A DNA stretch of 64,000 bases, taken from contig NC_092561.1 in the NCBI RefSeq assembly GCF_037975245.1, forward strand, positions 13,949,001-14,013,000, given 5' to 3'. The DNA comes from Apostichopus japonicus (Eukaryota > Echinodermata > Holothuroidea > Aspidochirotida > Stichopodidae). Position 1 is the first letter of the stretch; every line of letters starts with the position of its first letter. Below are positions 48,241-60,859 of the stretch, one piece after another. The notes under the pieces are model-generated. The model had not been told where the DNA came from and made no database searches. It saw nothing but the letters and a program-made list of their open reading frames with translations. A program made the position numbers and the translations under genes.

Positions 48241-50220
48241 ATTTGAAAATATCAAAAATCGAAGTAGAAATACCGGTTTTGATGACATATGAGTAGCCTA
48301 AATACGTATTTATAGATTTTCACGTTGTCAAATGTGCGAAAATTGGTTAAATTAGACTTTGTTTCAGTCTATCAGTCAACAAGGGACCTAAGGCCTTTCC
48401 CCATCTCCATCGTTAATGTGTTTAAAAAATGGCCCTGGTTCGAATCGGCAAGAAAAACGTATCATTTTAAAATTAAAAGCGTTGACGGAGATAGAAGATA
48501 AAACTATCTTAAGATCAACTCAACTCATTAACGAATGTAAATCAGTTCCTTCTTCTTCTCATTCTCCCGTACCCCCCCCCCCCCTGGCCCTCCTCGTGGA
48601 CACCGTCATTACATGATTAAAGAGTTCGTTGAATTTAACTATAAAATATTTATGACGTTTGATAGCGGATTTAAAGTTCATCGTGACATCATGATCACAA
48701 GTTCTGCTGTTGCCAAATACATTCATGTGGTAGTAAAGTATAATCAGACAATATCTGTACCATTTTAATATGAAAATATCAAAATTCGAAGAAATATACC
48801 GGTTTTGACGACATACGAGTAGCCTACATACGTATTTACTGATTTTCACGTTGTCAAATGTGCAAAAATTGGTTAAATTTGCCTTTGTTTTAGTCTATCA
48901 GTCAACAAGGGACCTAAGGCCTTTCCCCATCTCCATCGTTAATGTGTTTAAAAAATGGCCCTGGTTCGAATCGGCAAGAAAAACGTATCATTTTAAAATT
49001 AAAAGCGTTGACGGAGATAGAAGATAAAACTATCTTAAGATCAACTCAACTCATTAACGAATGTAAATCAGTTCCTTCTTCTTCTCATTCTCCCGTACCC
49101 CCCCCCCCCTGGCCCTCCTCGTGGACACCGTCATTACATGATTAAAGAGTTCGTTGAATTTAACTATAAAATATTTATGACGTTTGATAGCGGATTTAAA
49201 GTTCATCGTGACATCATGATCACAAGTTCTGCTGTTGCCAAATACATTCATGTGGTAGTAAAGTATAATCAGACAATATCTGTACCATTTTAATATGAAA
49301 ATATCAAAATTCGAAGAAATATACCGGTTTTGACGACATACGAGTAGCCTACATACGTATTTACTGATTTTCACGTTGTCAAATGTGCAAAAATTGGTTA
49401 AATTTGCCTTTGTTTTAGTCTATCAGTCAACTAGGGACCTTAGCCTTCTCCCCCATCCCCATCGTTTGTGTGTTAAAAATAGCCCTGGCTTGAATTGGCA
49501 AGAAACACATCATTTTAAAATTAAAAGCGTTGATAGATAGATAGTCGAGCTTATAAGATAAAACTTTCTTAAGATCAACTTAACTCATTAACGAATGTAA
49601 ATCAGTTCCTTCTTCTTCTCATTCTCCCGTACCCCCTGGCCCTCCTCGTGGACACCGTCATTACATGATTAAAGAGTTCGTTGAAGTTAACTATAAAATA
49701 TTTATGACGTTTGATAGCGGATTTAAAGTTCATCGTGACATCATGATCACAAGCTCTGCTGTTGCCAAATACATTCATGTGGTAGTAAAGTTATAATCAG
49801 ACAATATCTGTACCATTTTAATATGAAAATATCAAAATTCGAAGAAATATACCGGTTTTGACGACATACGAGTAGCCTACATACGTATTTACTGATTTTC
49901 ACGTTGACAAATGTGCAAAAATTGGTTAAATTTGCCTATGTTTTAGTCTATCAGTCAACTAGGGACCTTAGCCCTCTCCCCCATCCCCATCGTTTGTGTG
50001 TTAAAAATAGCCCTGGCTTGAATTGGCAAGAAACACAGTTCCTTCTTCTCCTCATCCTCCCGTTAGCCCCCTGGTCCTCCTCATGGCTACCATCATTATA
50101 GGAACTAAAAAGTTCGTTGAAGTTAACTATACGTTTGACGTTTGATAGAGGATTTAAAGTCAATTGTGAAATCATGATCACAAGCTCTGCCAAATACATT
50201 CTTAAATTTACATTCATAAT
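48240..50220. repeat. Tandem repeat of ~525-bp units
   Basis: The marker atcagtcaac recurs at 48,371, 48,897, 49,422 and 49,950, giving periods of 526, 525 and 528. Units one and two are nearly identical, differing mainly in a poly-C run. Unit three differs more and unit four is partial. A ~90-codon minus-strand open frame recurs in units one and two but contains no known motif. Confidence 0.85.
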
Positions 50221-50456
50221 ATTCGTGGTACCAAACAGTGTTAGGATGTGGGTTTCAACCTAAAGATACGAAAATATTGCAACAATTCTCTCAAACAATG
50301 AATATAGCCCTTTTATAGCATGAAGGTTTGTTAGCACATCGATTTTGCCGACTAAATAATAGTAAAATTATATTGTCTACATGCGTTTAATTTTAATAGT
50401 TAAGAAAACGTCCCTGTTGGGAAGGAGAGGGGAGTTTCCGAACACATTGAAAAAAC

Positions 50457-50731
50457 TTACACTTCCATCACTTGAAGAGAATGTAAAGAATCCTCGCCAG
50501 GTAATTTGTCATGGACAAGCGAGCTAATGTCGACTTTACCAATAACAGGTTTGTGAGTTGTGAATAAAGATCGATGTGTTTTAACGGTGAATATAAATTC
50601 GTCCGTGGGCTTGACTGTGAAAGTATATAAGTTCTCTCCAAAAGACGGATTTTTAGTGAGCGTTATCTTGGGTGTCTTATTCTTCTTTGAAGTGACATCA
50701 TTTCTGATCCTCTTTATCTGAACGTACACCC
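50457..50731 (-). CDS. Terminal exon of a C2-domain-like protein
   Basis: The acceptor TTTGCACAG starts the exon in phase 1. The frame reads VYVQIKRIRND, then KITLTKNPSFGENLYTFTV, DEFIFTVKTH, PVIGKVDISSLVHDK and SLHSLQVMEV with a stop at 50,457-50,459. The order NPxFxE, then a hydrophobic strand, then IG followed by a hydrophobic strand, then a final strand fits the second half of a C2 domain. Classical Ca-binding Asp clusters are not evident. Duplicates exist at 20.2 and 42.1 kb. The exon upstream that would supply phase 1 was not found. Confident as an exon, moderate for C2. Confidence 0.55.
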
Positions 50732-50749
50732 CTGTGCAAAGAGAAAAGA

Positions 50750-50960
50750 CTTTTTCAAGTTGAGTTAAACCTGGATGAGCGGAGATTATCCAGATAGGGT
50801 GGTTTTTGTTATATTTTTCTGGATTATCGAAGGTTTTTCAGATATGTCGTTTTTTTTTATGTTGGAGTATCAGTGATTATCCAGATATGTTTCTTTGTTT
50901 ACTGGATTATCTGAGATTTTCCAGATAAAGTTATTGGGATAATTACAATATTGTCCCTTT
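50750..50960. repeat. Short diverged repeats of a ggattatc..ccagat motif
   Basis: The motif gattatccagata and variants recur near 50,775, 50,822, 50,872 and 50,915. No function was recognised. Confidence 0.4.
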
Positions 50961-51382
50961 GTTTTGATGTTTCACTTTCTCATGTTTATTTTGGAAACCA
51001 TTAATTAAGTTCTTCGGATACAAAACAAATATCAATGGGAAACTGGGAAAATTGGACTTTTATGGCCACCAACGACACATTGTCAATGCAACACATATTT
51101 GCCATAAACTAATAGGGTTGAATGCCATCCTAGTATGTCGTGTACTTCTTGCGAAGCTGTAATAACACATTTTGGTTGAGCTACTAGAAGTAATAAACAA
51201 ATGTTAATATAAATATATTTATAGTCATTCTCTCAAAAACCTAAAATATATTTTAATTGCCTCGAACTTCAAATCTGCTACTGGAACCGAAATCGAACCG
51301 AAAGTTCCACATTATATTGTTTAAAACTTCCCTTCTTTCTTGTCAATTATGAGTCATAAAATATTCCTGTGGTTTTCTGTAA

Positions 51383-51415
51383 TAATATATATCTATATAT
51401 CTTTATATATATCTT

Positions 51416-51472
<57 letters not shown>

Positions 51473-51540
51473 AGACTAGTGGAACACTAATAGTTTCACG
51501 CGTTGAGCTATTATCAGACAATATATATATATATATATAT
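51383..51540. repeat. (TA)n microsatellites
   Basis: Two imperfect TA runs at about 51,385-51,470 and 51,520-51,540. Confidence 0.85.
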
Positions 51541-52019
51541 TCCCTTTTACTATGATATCAAGACTATGATACTTTGATATCAGGACTAAAAATCTGCCTT
51601 AAATTCATCCTTTTTACTAAAGATGGTAGTTTTACGTATGATTCCCGCAATATTATATATAATTTAGGAAACAAAGACTTACTGGTCCTTTCCTTTGTCA
51701 TTGTCATTTGTTTCAGTTTCAGTTCCTTTATCTCCAATTTTCTCTTTTCTCCAGCATTACATACATTCATTGTAAAACAGACCATGGTAGAAGGAGCCTG
51801 TGAAAAACGTTTTAGTTATCAGTTATAGAAAAAAACATTCAAATTGAATGTGTGTTTTCATCTACTACGGATTGAAAACAAAAAATATGTTAAGAAGGTT
51901 CTACAACTAAACTATAGTAAGTTGTACATAATCATAATTGACATGAACATAATCAAGTTATTAACAATTTGAATGAACTAGAAAGCGAAGCAAGCTGCAA
52001 AATGGGCGGATGTTCTCCG

Positions 52020-52940
52020 CTTGATACTGCGTACTGTACACAATATGATCATACATACTGTATGTATATGTAACGATACTGCGTACTGGCACCATATGAC
52101 CATACATACTGTATGTATATGTAAAAAGTATTGACACTGCCTATATGGTTGGCCACAGTGGACAAAATTCGGGAATTTATGCCTACATATATTCGATTCA
52201 ATGCTAACATAAATCAGATTTAATACAGATATTAATTCTGAACCAATCAGGGGGCAGTTTTAAAAGTCTACATAAATCGATTTTATGCCCTCGTACAATC
52301 GGTTTTATGCTGGCATATATTCGATTTAATGCTAACATATATTCGATTTAGAGATTCAGAGATATATTCGACCAATGAGAGAGCAGAAATATTTGTCTGC
52401 ATATTCACTTCAATATATATGATGTGTTAGTATGCTATCAATGCTATTTATTGAGATTGTTTATTGTTAACCGTGCTACAAAAAGAAATGGGATGCGATT
52501 TTAAAATAGCATGTACAGACTAAAAATAAATTCTTAAAATAAAATATTAAAATTAACAAAGGTTTAAGATTTCCAAAAGACAGTTCTTAATCAAAGGGGC
52601 ACATTTTATATGCCAGTAGGGCACATTTGCTAGTTTGGAAAAAAGTGGGGGCACGTGCCCCAGTGCCCCCATCCCCCGGCTCCTACCCCCTGCTGGTAAA
52701 GCAAACAGGTAGATCATTTTACTGCAGAGGTGTACCGTGTCACTTCCTTTTAAGGTCGATTGAAGATAGGACCAGCCATTAACTTGCTTCGAATTTCTTA
52801 AGAAAACAACATTCGTTACATATATATACAGTATGTATAGTCATGTGAGTCCAGTACGCATGTGGTTGGCCACAGTGGACAAAATTCTGGAATTTATGCC
52901 GACATATATTCAATTTAATGCTGACATTAATTCTTAGCCA
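52020..52940. repeat. Dispersed duplicate motifs in an intron
   Basis: The segment ggttggccacagtggacaaa with the following ~60 bp occurs at 52,147 and 52,864. Two tandem ~57-bp units with catacatactgtatgtatat lie at 52,027-52,125. No gene was seen. Confidence 0.55.
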
Positions 52941-53674
52941 ATCATATGGTTTATAGCATAACGAGTAGTGGTTGAGAAAGTGCCCTTCTGATGTGGTCCC
53001 CCCCCCCGCCCCCTTTTTGGAAGCTTCCTACCCTCACCCTCTTTACAAGTAAACATTTGACTAATCACTTGAATGTTGTTTCTTATACTTTTCTCAGTGG
53101 AATCCGTCTTTGTTGTCTCGTTTGTCTTGTGGATATTCAGTTACCTTTTTTGTGCACTCAATTGACATTTGACCTGACGTGGGATGTATGCAGTAGGTGC
53201 TAGAATTACATGATATCCATATTAATCATAGTGTCCATGAGAGTGCCTTGAAGAGTAACATGAAATTACAGGATATAAATTTGGAAAACCACTTGGTATG
53301 TCCAACCTGTGCATTGCCACGTGTCATCAGGCTGTCCAGTTTCGAACCATCGATCTGGTACATGTTTTATGCAAAATTCTTCCATGTTTAATATATTAAT
53401 CTTTTTTATCCTAAATTACTAAATGAAGGTTACAACAAATTTACAAAATGCGAACGCGCCTAAAATATTATATTTTTATGATTATTATGCATTTCAGACA
53501 ACAATATACAGTTACTCTTTCTGAGAGTATTAAAGAATAAATTAAGTACATGAATTTCAACCAATGTCATATTTGATAATTTCGCATCTTTCTATTTTTT
53601 TATTATGAACGACTGCTCATTTTCTTACATAAAGTTCATAATTTACGATATTAAGCAAAGCAAATAAAACTTAC

Positions 53675-53808
53675 CTCTTGGAGACTGACAACTCTGTCAA
53701 AGACTGTAATATCATTCAAGTGACATCTGTATTGTCCTAAAACTTGTTTCTCGTTGTTTTTCATTCCAACAACATACAGTATTAGTTCCTTCGATTTGAA
53801 ATTGTTAT
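53675..53808 (-). CDS. Internal exon, C2-like segment
   Basis: The acceptor TTCTAG is preceded by a pyrimidine-rich stretch; the donor is GAG|GTAAGTTTT. Only one frame is open: KSKELILYVVGMKNNEKQ, then VLGQYRCHLNDITVFDRVVS. It resembles the exons at 56.6 and 50.5 kb (a hydrophobic strand, then a small-Gly turn, then two strands). An Ig domain (Tyr-x-Cys) is an alternative reading. It starts in phase 1 and ends in phase 0. Confidence 0.5.
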
Positions 53809-53904
53809 CTAGAACGGGTTAGAAAACAGAAGAGAGGGGCGATGATCAATTGATTAATTTCCGACAGTCAAGCTGCAGCAAACGCATTCCTGAATATTCC
53901 AGTG

Positions 53905-54180
53905 CTGTGGCCGAGTGGATAAAGGCGGTGTCATTTTAAGCAATGATGCTTACCAATCGGGAGGGTCCGGGTTCACTACCCGGCAGGTTAATAGTAAGGT
54001 GGGTTTTTCATCTGAGGGCACTCTACAAATTTCCATCTGATATGAGTTCCAAAATTGAAAAGATTCCAAATTTGAGTTAAGTTGTTGAATTGGAAGCCAC
54101 CCGACGTGTTAGTTGTAATCAATAAACCCGTGCGGATTTCTCCCATTTGAGATTGCTTAAGCGTCGTAAAAATAACTTAT
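53905..54180 (+). mobile_element. tRNA-derived SINE
   Basis: The head has an A box tggccgagtgg and a B box ggttcactacc inside gtccgggttcactacccggc, a T-arm stem. An anticodon-arm-like hairpin tcatt/aatga with ttaagc in the loop points to a tRNA-Leu(UAA)-type ancestor. The body continues to about 54,180 and ends in ttattatt, followed by the (GAT)n tract. A functional tRNA is unlikely because the arms are imperfect and an unrelated tail follows. Confidence 0.65.
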
Positions 54181-54203
54181 TATTACTAAATTATTATTAC
54201 GAT

Positions 54204-54402
<199 letters not shown>

Positions 54403-55312
54403 ATTTCAGTTTTTGTCGATCTATGCTTAGATTGGACAAAGTTGGACGTTGGAAACTTAGAATTCATATTTTTTTTCGACCGCTTTTATCGAAATTTTAA
54501 CAGTTCACCTCAAATATCAACTCACAATTATGGCCTTTATATCTAAATTCCCACTATTTGGTATCAAATTTTGAACTCAAAATTCTTCATTTTTTCTATG
54601 GACTTTTTTATATATAATAATCGAATTAGCAGGAAAATAGTTGAGGAGGGGCAACAATTTTAAGTTTTGGGGTAATTATGGTACAAAGAATGTATTTCCA
54701 TATTTAAAATACTCAGGGGGAAATGAAAATGTCAAAAACCGTACCCGTTAATGGTAAATTGTTTAAATTGGTCTATTTCCAGCTATCACTGATCAATTTA
54801 TTCTTTAGTTGGGAGTTGATTACATCTGTATAGAAAGGTGTTAACATTTTGATGGCACTTTAACGTTTACCTACAACGCTAAAGTTATCACTACAATGTG
54901 CAGAAAGTTCCATAGCCTTAAATAGAGAGTTTACCTGTAAACTAACTTGTGTACAGCTGTGAAGTGACGATGAGATGGGGTTACCCTCTGGTTAAAAAAA
55001 GTGTGGTAAGACGATACACTTCATGCATTCGTAATTCCAAAAAAGTGAGAACCCTTTCAAGGAAATAATTCAGTAGAGGGAAATTTCTCCTAACATAGAA
55101 ACAATTCATGAGATCGTTCGTACGACAGTACGTCTATCTTTATGTTGTCCATAACTATAGCTGGAGGTCATTTTTTTTTCTGGTTGGGCGTTGCGCTAGG
55201 GACTATAGCCTGACAAATTGGAGCCCTGTTCCCGTCGGTTACCTCGAGCCCTGCAGTATAAACTAAAGAGAAAACTGTAGAGAATAAACATAGATGAAAA
55301 CCTTTTCAAAAT

Positions 55313-55460
55313 TTGAAAATTAAAAATATTGATCAGATAAAGTTTGAGTTAATTAGGAATACTAACCGATCAATTGAAGCGTTTCATTCCATTTCGTATT
55401 TCTCTGTGCTGACGTTTGCCCTCTTGCTTTGCCTTCCTTCATCCCGGCTACGACCATGTA
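55313..55460 (+). CDS. Possible signal-peptide exon (weak)
   Basis: A plus-strand ATG frame contains SVLTFALLLCLPSSRLRP, which looks like a signal peptide, and ends at CCAT|GTAAGT. No downstream exon could be linked with confidence; the next conserved block is at 55,970-56,110. It may be chance. Confidence 0.22.
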
Positions 55461-55868
55461 AGTTTTCATACTGCTGTAAAGTAATCAAATATATCATTTT
55501 AGTTACGGTTTGCATTTAATGGTACGTCTTTAATGAGCATGATAAAAATGAAATTTTCTACTTTAACTCTCTTTCAGCTAAAATATTATAGAAGATATTT
55601 ACTACCCAACCACACACTTACAAAACTGCTTATATTTTGTTAACCCAAGTTATGTCGCTAATATGCATCGGTAATAAAAAGCTATCCACTTAAATGATTT
55701 TAAAACCGATCATTTTGCAGATATTTTGAACTTGTTTGACATGTAACGTTAATTGTAACATTTGTTAAAATGCTCTAATTTCGTTGATGAGGGAATTTAA
55801 TTCATAATATTTTGTGATGCATATCTATAGGACTATACAGCCGATACTCATAGCTGGTACAGCAACCA

Positions 55869-55982
55869 CTTGAAACAAATGTTACCGTGTTACGAACAGT
55901 AGTGTACATGTCCCACAAGTTCCACAACCGTGCATCAGTAATTACTACTTTGTGTTCGTAACACGGTAACATTTGTTTCAAG
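55869..55982. repeat. Perfect 30-bp inverted repeat
   Basis: The left arm at 55,869-55,898 (cttgaaacaaatgttaccgt and ten further bases) is exactly complementary to 55,953-55,982, with a 54-base loop. A single arm with its neighbouring sequence also occurs near 13,840-13,890. Confidence 0.85.
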
Positions 55983-55984
55983 TG

Positions 55985-56112
55985 ACACTGTGACAACTAC
56001 AAAGCTGTTAACGTGTTCTCATGTAAGACAAAGAACTGCGTGACTGGACAAGGATTCTATGAAGATGAGAATGCCTACGAGATGAACGAAAGTAGCTACG
56101 GTACCGCTTGAT
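55985..56112 (+). CDS. Conserved exon-like block of unknown function
   Basis: One plus-strand frame reads KAVNVFSCKTKNCVTGQGFY, then EDENAYEMNESSYGTA and a stop. The related block near 13,760-13,850 (minus strand) reads GCKAVKLFQCKTKTCATR. The Cys spacing and the tyrosines near the end are notable. In another frame a conserved GTAAGA donor falls inside the block, so the frame is ambiguous. Confidence 0.25.
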
Positions 56113-56623
56113 TCCAGTGTACACCTCTCTTTAAATTACGCCAATTATAATCGAGAATAATCGCTTTGTACCTTTTCAAGTTCTCCGCCGAGACTATTTT
56201 GACATCGACGCCTCTTCGCGTTGGACGAACGGAAAAAACCAGCTGTCCATAACTGGCTCTACCAAGAACCCCCTAAATGAATTTTTAAAAAAAATGTGAT
56301 TATTTCTCATAAACGTGTATTATATGTTATAAATTAAACTGAAACATCTAAACGGTTAGTTTTCTTGCAATATATTTCTATTTTCTATTCGTCCTATGTA
56401 AATCTTATATCTAACGACCTATTTCGTGCCACAACTAGTATGATGTTTTTACGAGGGTTCATGTTCTTACTGAAAATTAAAGGGACAAATTATGTCTAAC
56501 ATTGAAAGGGTCTAGAGGAGAAGAAGAAGACGGAGTCAGGTCATCAGCGGTTGCAGCTGAAACACATTCCGCAATCAAAGTAGATAAAATAATAAAGAAA
56601 TAAATGAAGCATCGATATTATAC

Positions 56624-56769
56624 CTCGTCAAATGACGTCAAATAAAGTGTCTTTTGATCTACATTTATGTCAGCAAACTTGAATCTAGCGACGCCAATGT
56701 CTTTTTGTGAACCGTCTCCCCTTCTTAATGTAAGGATGACAGAAGTTGATTTTATTTTCTTTGCAGACA
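56624..56769 (-). CDS. Internal exon, C2-like segment
   Basis: Acceptor TTTTTCTTATATAG, donor GAG|GTATAA. The open frame reads KSTSVILTLRRGDGSQKD, then IGVARFKFADINVDQKTLYL. The IG-turn between hydrophobic strands matches the exons at 53.7 and 50.5 kb. It begins with two bases of a split codon and ends in phase 0. Confidence 0.5.
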
Positions 56770-56821
56770 CTATATAAGAAAAACAAAGTCAAAAGTGGTG
56801 GAAGAAATACAATAAAATTAT

Positions 56822-57073
56822 GTTAATGGGTGTGTATGGATGGATATATGGATGGATGGGTGGATTGATTGATGGATGGACGGATTGATGGACGGATCAC
56901 AGGATGAGTGGATGAATGAATGAATGAATGGATGAATAAACACATGAATGGATGGATAGATGGAAGGTGGATGGATGGACGGATTGATGGACGGATCGCA
57001 AGATGGGTATATCGAATTATTGAATGAATGCATGAATGAATGAATGCATGGATGGATTCATAGACTGATCATA
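56822..57073. repeat. Degenerate GGAT/GAAT repeats
   Basis: Interrupted ggatggatgg, tgaatgaatg and similar units border the perfect array on one side. Confidence 0.85.
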
Positions 57074-57880
57074 AGATGGATGGATGGATGGATGGATGGA
57101 TGGATGGATGGATGGATGGATGGATGGATGGATGGATGGATGGATGGATGGATGGATGGATGGATGGATGGATGGATGGATGGATGGATGGATGGATGGA
57201 TGGATGGATGGATGGATGGATGGATGGATGGATGGATGGATGGATGGATGGATGGATGGATGGATGGATGGATGGATGGATGGATGGATGGATGGATGGA
57301 TGGATGGATGGATGGATGGATGGATGGATGGATGGATGGATGGATGGATGGATGGATGGATGGATGGATGGATGGATGGATGGATGGATGGATGGATGGA
57401 TGGATGGATGGATGGATGGATGGATGGATGGATGGATGGATGGATGGATGGATGGATGGATGGATGGATGGATGGATGGATGGATGGATGGATGGATGGA
57501 TGGATGGATGGATGGATGGATGGATGGATGGATGGATGGATGGATGGATGGATGGATGGATGGATGGATGGATGGATGGATGGATGGATGGATGGATGGA
57601 TGGATGGATGGATGGATGGATGGATGGATGGATGGATGGATGGATGGATGGATGGATGGATGGATGGATGGATGGATGGATGGATGGATGGATGGATGGA
57701 TGGATGGATGGATGGATGGATGGATGGATGGATGGATGGATGGATGGATGGATGGATGGATGGATGGATGGATGGATGGATGGATGGATGGATGGATGGA
57801 TGGATGGATGGATGGATGGATGGATGGATGGATGGATGGATGGATGGATGGATGGATGGATGGATGGATGGATGGATGGA
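57074..57880. repeat. (GGAT)n microsatellite, about 200 copies
   Basis: Uninterrupted tetranucleotide repeat of about 800 bp. The long open frames in it are an artefact of the period. Confidence 0.98.
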
Positions 57881-58984
57881 CGAATGGAGGAGGTAAGTAA
57901 TTAAGGTATAATACAACTTGGTAGAATAAAGAGGAGGGGTATGTCTTGATGAGAGTGATTACTGGTTCCAAGCAATTTGTTTACCTCTTCTGAACCAGAT
58001 TGTATTTCTGTATCATATATTGCTTGGGTTTGGTACATTCAATCTTTAAAACTGAAAATAAACACGGCCTCATGACTACCTTATTAAATCCTGATAGTGA
58101 TGACATCGGAATACGACCTGGTATTGTTGCGGAAGTAATGTGCATGAAAATGTTGTCACAAATTTGACCAGTAGATTATCAGAAGATTATGGAACAAAAT
58201 CTTTACTACTAATTGATCAATGGGCTTTTGTTCAGTATTTACCAATATAGAATGGAGCGGAGAAATAACAGTGGACTCATAATTGACATATTAGGAATAC
58301 TGTTTTAAAAGGTATGTGGAAATTCCCGTTCAACCTGGGACCTTCATCAGTAATAGTGGGGTTGAATACCGACAAGACTTCCTCTGACAATGTTTAGCCT
58401 TTTAGATGCTACAGTGGCTGTGATATTACATTTGCAAATTATTCATATTTATATCGCAGTTAGATTGTTTATATCAATAGTTTTTCTCGACAACCCAATT
58501 TGTCTTCGATATATAGGCATTTCGATCGTTACAATCTTTCGGCTATATGTTCTTAACATTTCGCCCATTTTCTCTATATGTTAACTTGATTCTCTAAATT
58601 TCAAATTTTTGTACAGGTATGCTACATTTTAATCGCAGACTTTTCCTACTATCTTCTCGAAATTGTAGATTTCATCTGAAAATCTCGACTTATATCTCGA
58701 CATCTTATTCAGAAAATTTAACCTTGAAACTTAAACATTTCGAAGGAGTACATTGGGGAGCAGAATGATCCCCCCTCCCCCAATATCAAAGTGAGGACAT
58801 CTGACCCCTTGCTACATCTATAAGTGAATTTAGTCGTCATAGATCGCACATCATACATTTACTCGCGTAAGATGTATATCCTCCTTTATCATACTTCCAC
58901 ATAAGAGAGCATCAAATTCTCCAGGAATGTATGAAGTTACCATATATCTATTCATTTGCAAAATGTGTGGACCAATATATGGTA

Positions 58985-59745
58985 TCCTATACACTTTCTC
59001 TTACGACTGTTACAGCTATACTCATAAAACTATATAGCAAGTAGTAAAGTACTTTATATGCTCTCATAGAATACTGTGACTTACGTTAGTATCCTTTAGA
59101 CCTACTCATAGAAATGTTACAGCTAAACTCATAAGACTACATAGCAAGTAGTAACGTACTTTGTTTGCTCCCATAGAATACTGCGACTTACTATGGTATC
59201 CTACACACACACACTCATACGACTGTTGCAGCTTTACTCATAACACTATATAGCAAGTAGTAACGTACTTCATATGCTCTCATAGAATACTGCGACTAAG
59301 TATGGTAACATATAGACCTACTCATACGACTTTTATAGATATACTCATCAGACTATATTCTAAGTAGTAACGTACTTTGTATGCTATCATAGGTTACTGT
59401 GACCTACAATGGTAACATATTGATTTACTCATACGGCTGTTACAGCTATACTCATAATACTATATAGCAAGTAGTAACGTATTTTGTATAGTCTTATAGA
59501 ATAATGTTACTTACTATGGTAACCTGTAGACCTACTCATTCGGCTGTTTTAGCTATACTCATAAGACTATATAGCAAGTAGTAACGTAATTGGGTGCTGT
59601 CATAGACTTGTGTAACTAGTGTAACTTACAATGGTAACCTATAGACCTACGCATACGACTGTTACAGCTATACTCGTAAGACTATATAGCAAATAACAAC
59701 GTATTTTGTATGCTCTCATAGACTGCTGCGAGAAGTTGCGTTCAA
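58985..59745. repeat. Satellite of ~107-bp units, seven copies
   Basis: The marker tatatagcaa (or close variants) recurs at 59,031, 59,138, 59,247, 59,354, 59,461, 59,568 and 59,683. Units share gtagtaacgtactttgtatg, cctactcatacgac and gttacagctatactc. Confidence 0.9.
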
Positions 59746-59769
59746 TCATATCACCCTGTTATACGTCAC

Positions 59770-59822
59770 CAGCACAATCCATGACAGCTGTTTCGATATT
59801 CTTTACTGTAGCCATGTCAGTA
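59770..59822 (-). CDS. Possible small exon (weak)
   Basis: A frame TDMATVKNIETAVMDCA fits in phase between the exons at 60.5 kb (ends phase 2) and 56.6 kb (needs phase 1), using donor CTG|GTGACG. The acceptor (GAAAAG) has a poor pyrimidine tract, so support is mainly phase. Confidence 0.25.
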
Positions 59823-60496
59823 CTTTTCTTTCGCAAACAAAGGTAGTAGTTACAAGCAAACTTAAATCCTCGTATAATATATGTTATAATATATGTCATA
59901 CAGTACTCGCGGTTAGCCTGCGATCTTTCAAAGAAATTTTAACGACACTGTTGTTCGGTACTTAAATAGGTTATTTGATATTGGTGCCCAGTTGTTTAAT
60001 TACACACAAAAAGGACATCTCAAAATGTAGACTTATATATGTTAAAGATACAACCCCATGCTTATTGGACAATGGCTCCGAACCAGAGAGTACGGGGACA
60101 AAAAGTGGCCCTCCCATATGTTCACTTTTGGCTATCGTTATGCTATAGAACCCTTTCGCGTTAACCTAATCTGAGATATTGTGAACACAAAAATTGAACT
60201 TCACTTGTTGCGCGGAGAAAAAGAACAAAGGCGTGTCTGAATGTCAAACTAAGCTATTCACAATTGGGGCCCTAAATCCGTGCTCTACTTAAGTCATCTC
60301 AGTTGCCTAATGTGTCAACTGATACAAAACAACTATATGTAATGATAATCAGTGATTTTATAATAACGGTTTGTGCATTGTACGTATATTGAATGTTTCC
60401 TTGGCTTCATTTTTTTATATCAACGATAATTCAGACCAAAATGACCTATTTCGCACACGGTTGTATCATAATTCACTTCCAATGTATTTCTCTTAC

Positions 60497-60603
60497 TATT
60501 CTTTCGGAAGACCTTTTATTTTGATCATGTCGAATGTCGTTGACTTCGCCTCGCTGTCGCACAGAGCAACGAATGATACAGTGGTCGGTTCAGCATCATT
60601 TCC
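60497..60603 (-). CDS. Internal exon following the 62.8-kb start exon
   Basis: Acceptor AACTTTGCAG, donor AATA|GTAAGA. The 35-codon frame reads [20 protein letters not shown], then [12 protein letters not shown]. Only the phase-0 frame is open, and it joins in frame to the ATG exon at 62,819-62,860. Function not recognised; it may be the first strands of a C2-type fold. Confidence 0.5.
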
Positions 60604-60717
60604 CTGCAAAGTTTCGAAAGAGAGTTTAAATAGAAAACAAGTAAACTTTCCTGCATGGAATTGATGGATTTTCCATTTTTTGATATATAGATTTTCCAAC
60701 TCATTACGAAATCAATT

Positions 60718-60859
<142 letters not shown>

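Noticed and set aside
48559-48849. Repeated ~96-codon frame as a gene family
   Set aside because: It recurs only because the 525-bp unit is tandemly repeated; the third unit does not keep it.
53905-53990. Functional tRNA-Leu gene
   Set aside because: A and B boxes are present, but the arms are imperfect and an unrelated body and tail follow, which fits a SINE better.
57017-57971. Open frames of 270-300 codons (MDGW and IHPS repeats)
   Set aside because: A tetranucleotide repeat without stop codons is open in every frame; there is no coding signal outside the array.
58985-59745. CRISPR-like array
   Set aside because: Units are contiguous with no unique spacers, and the genome is eukaryotic.
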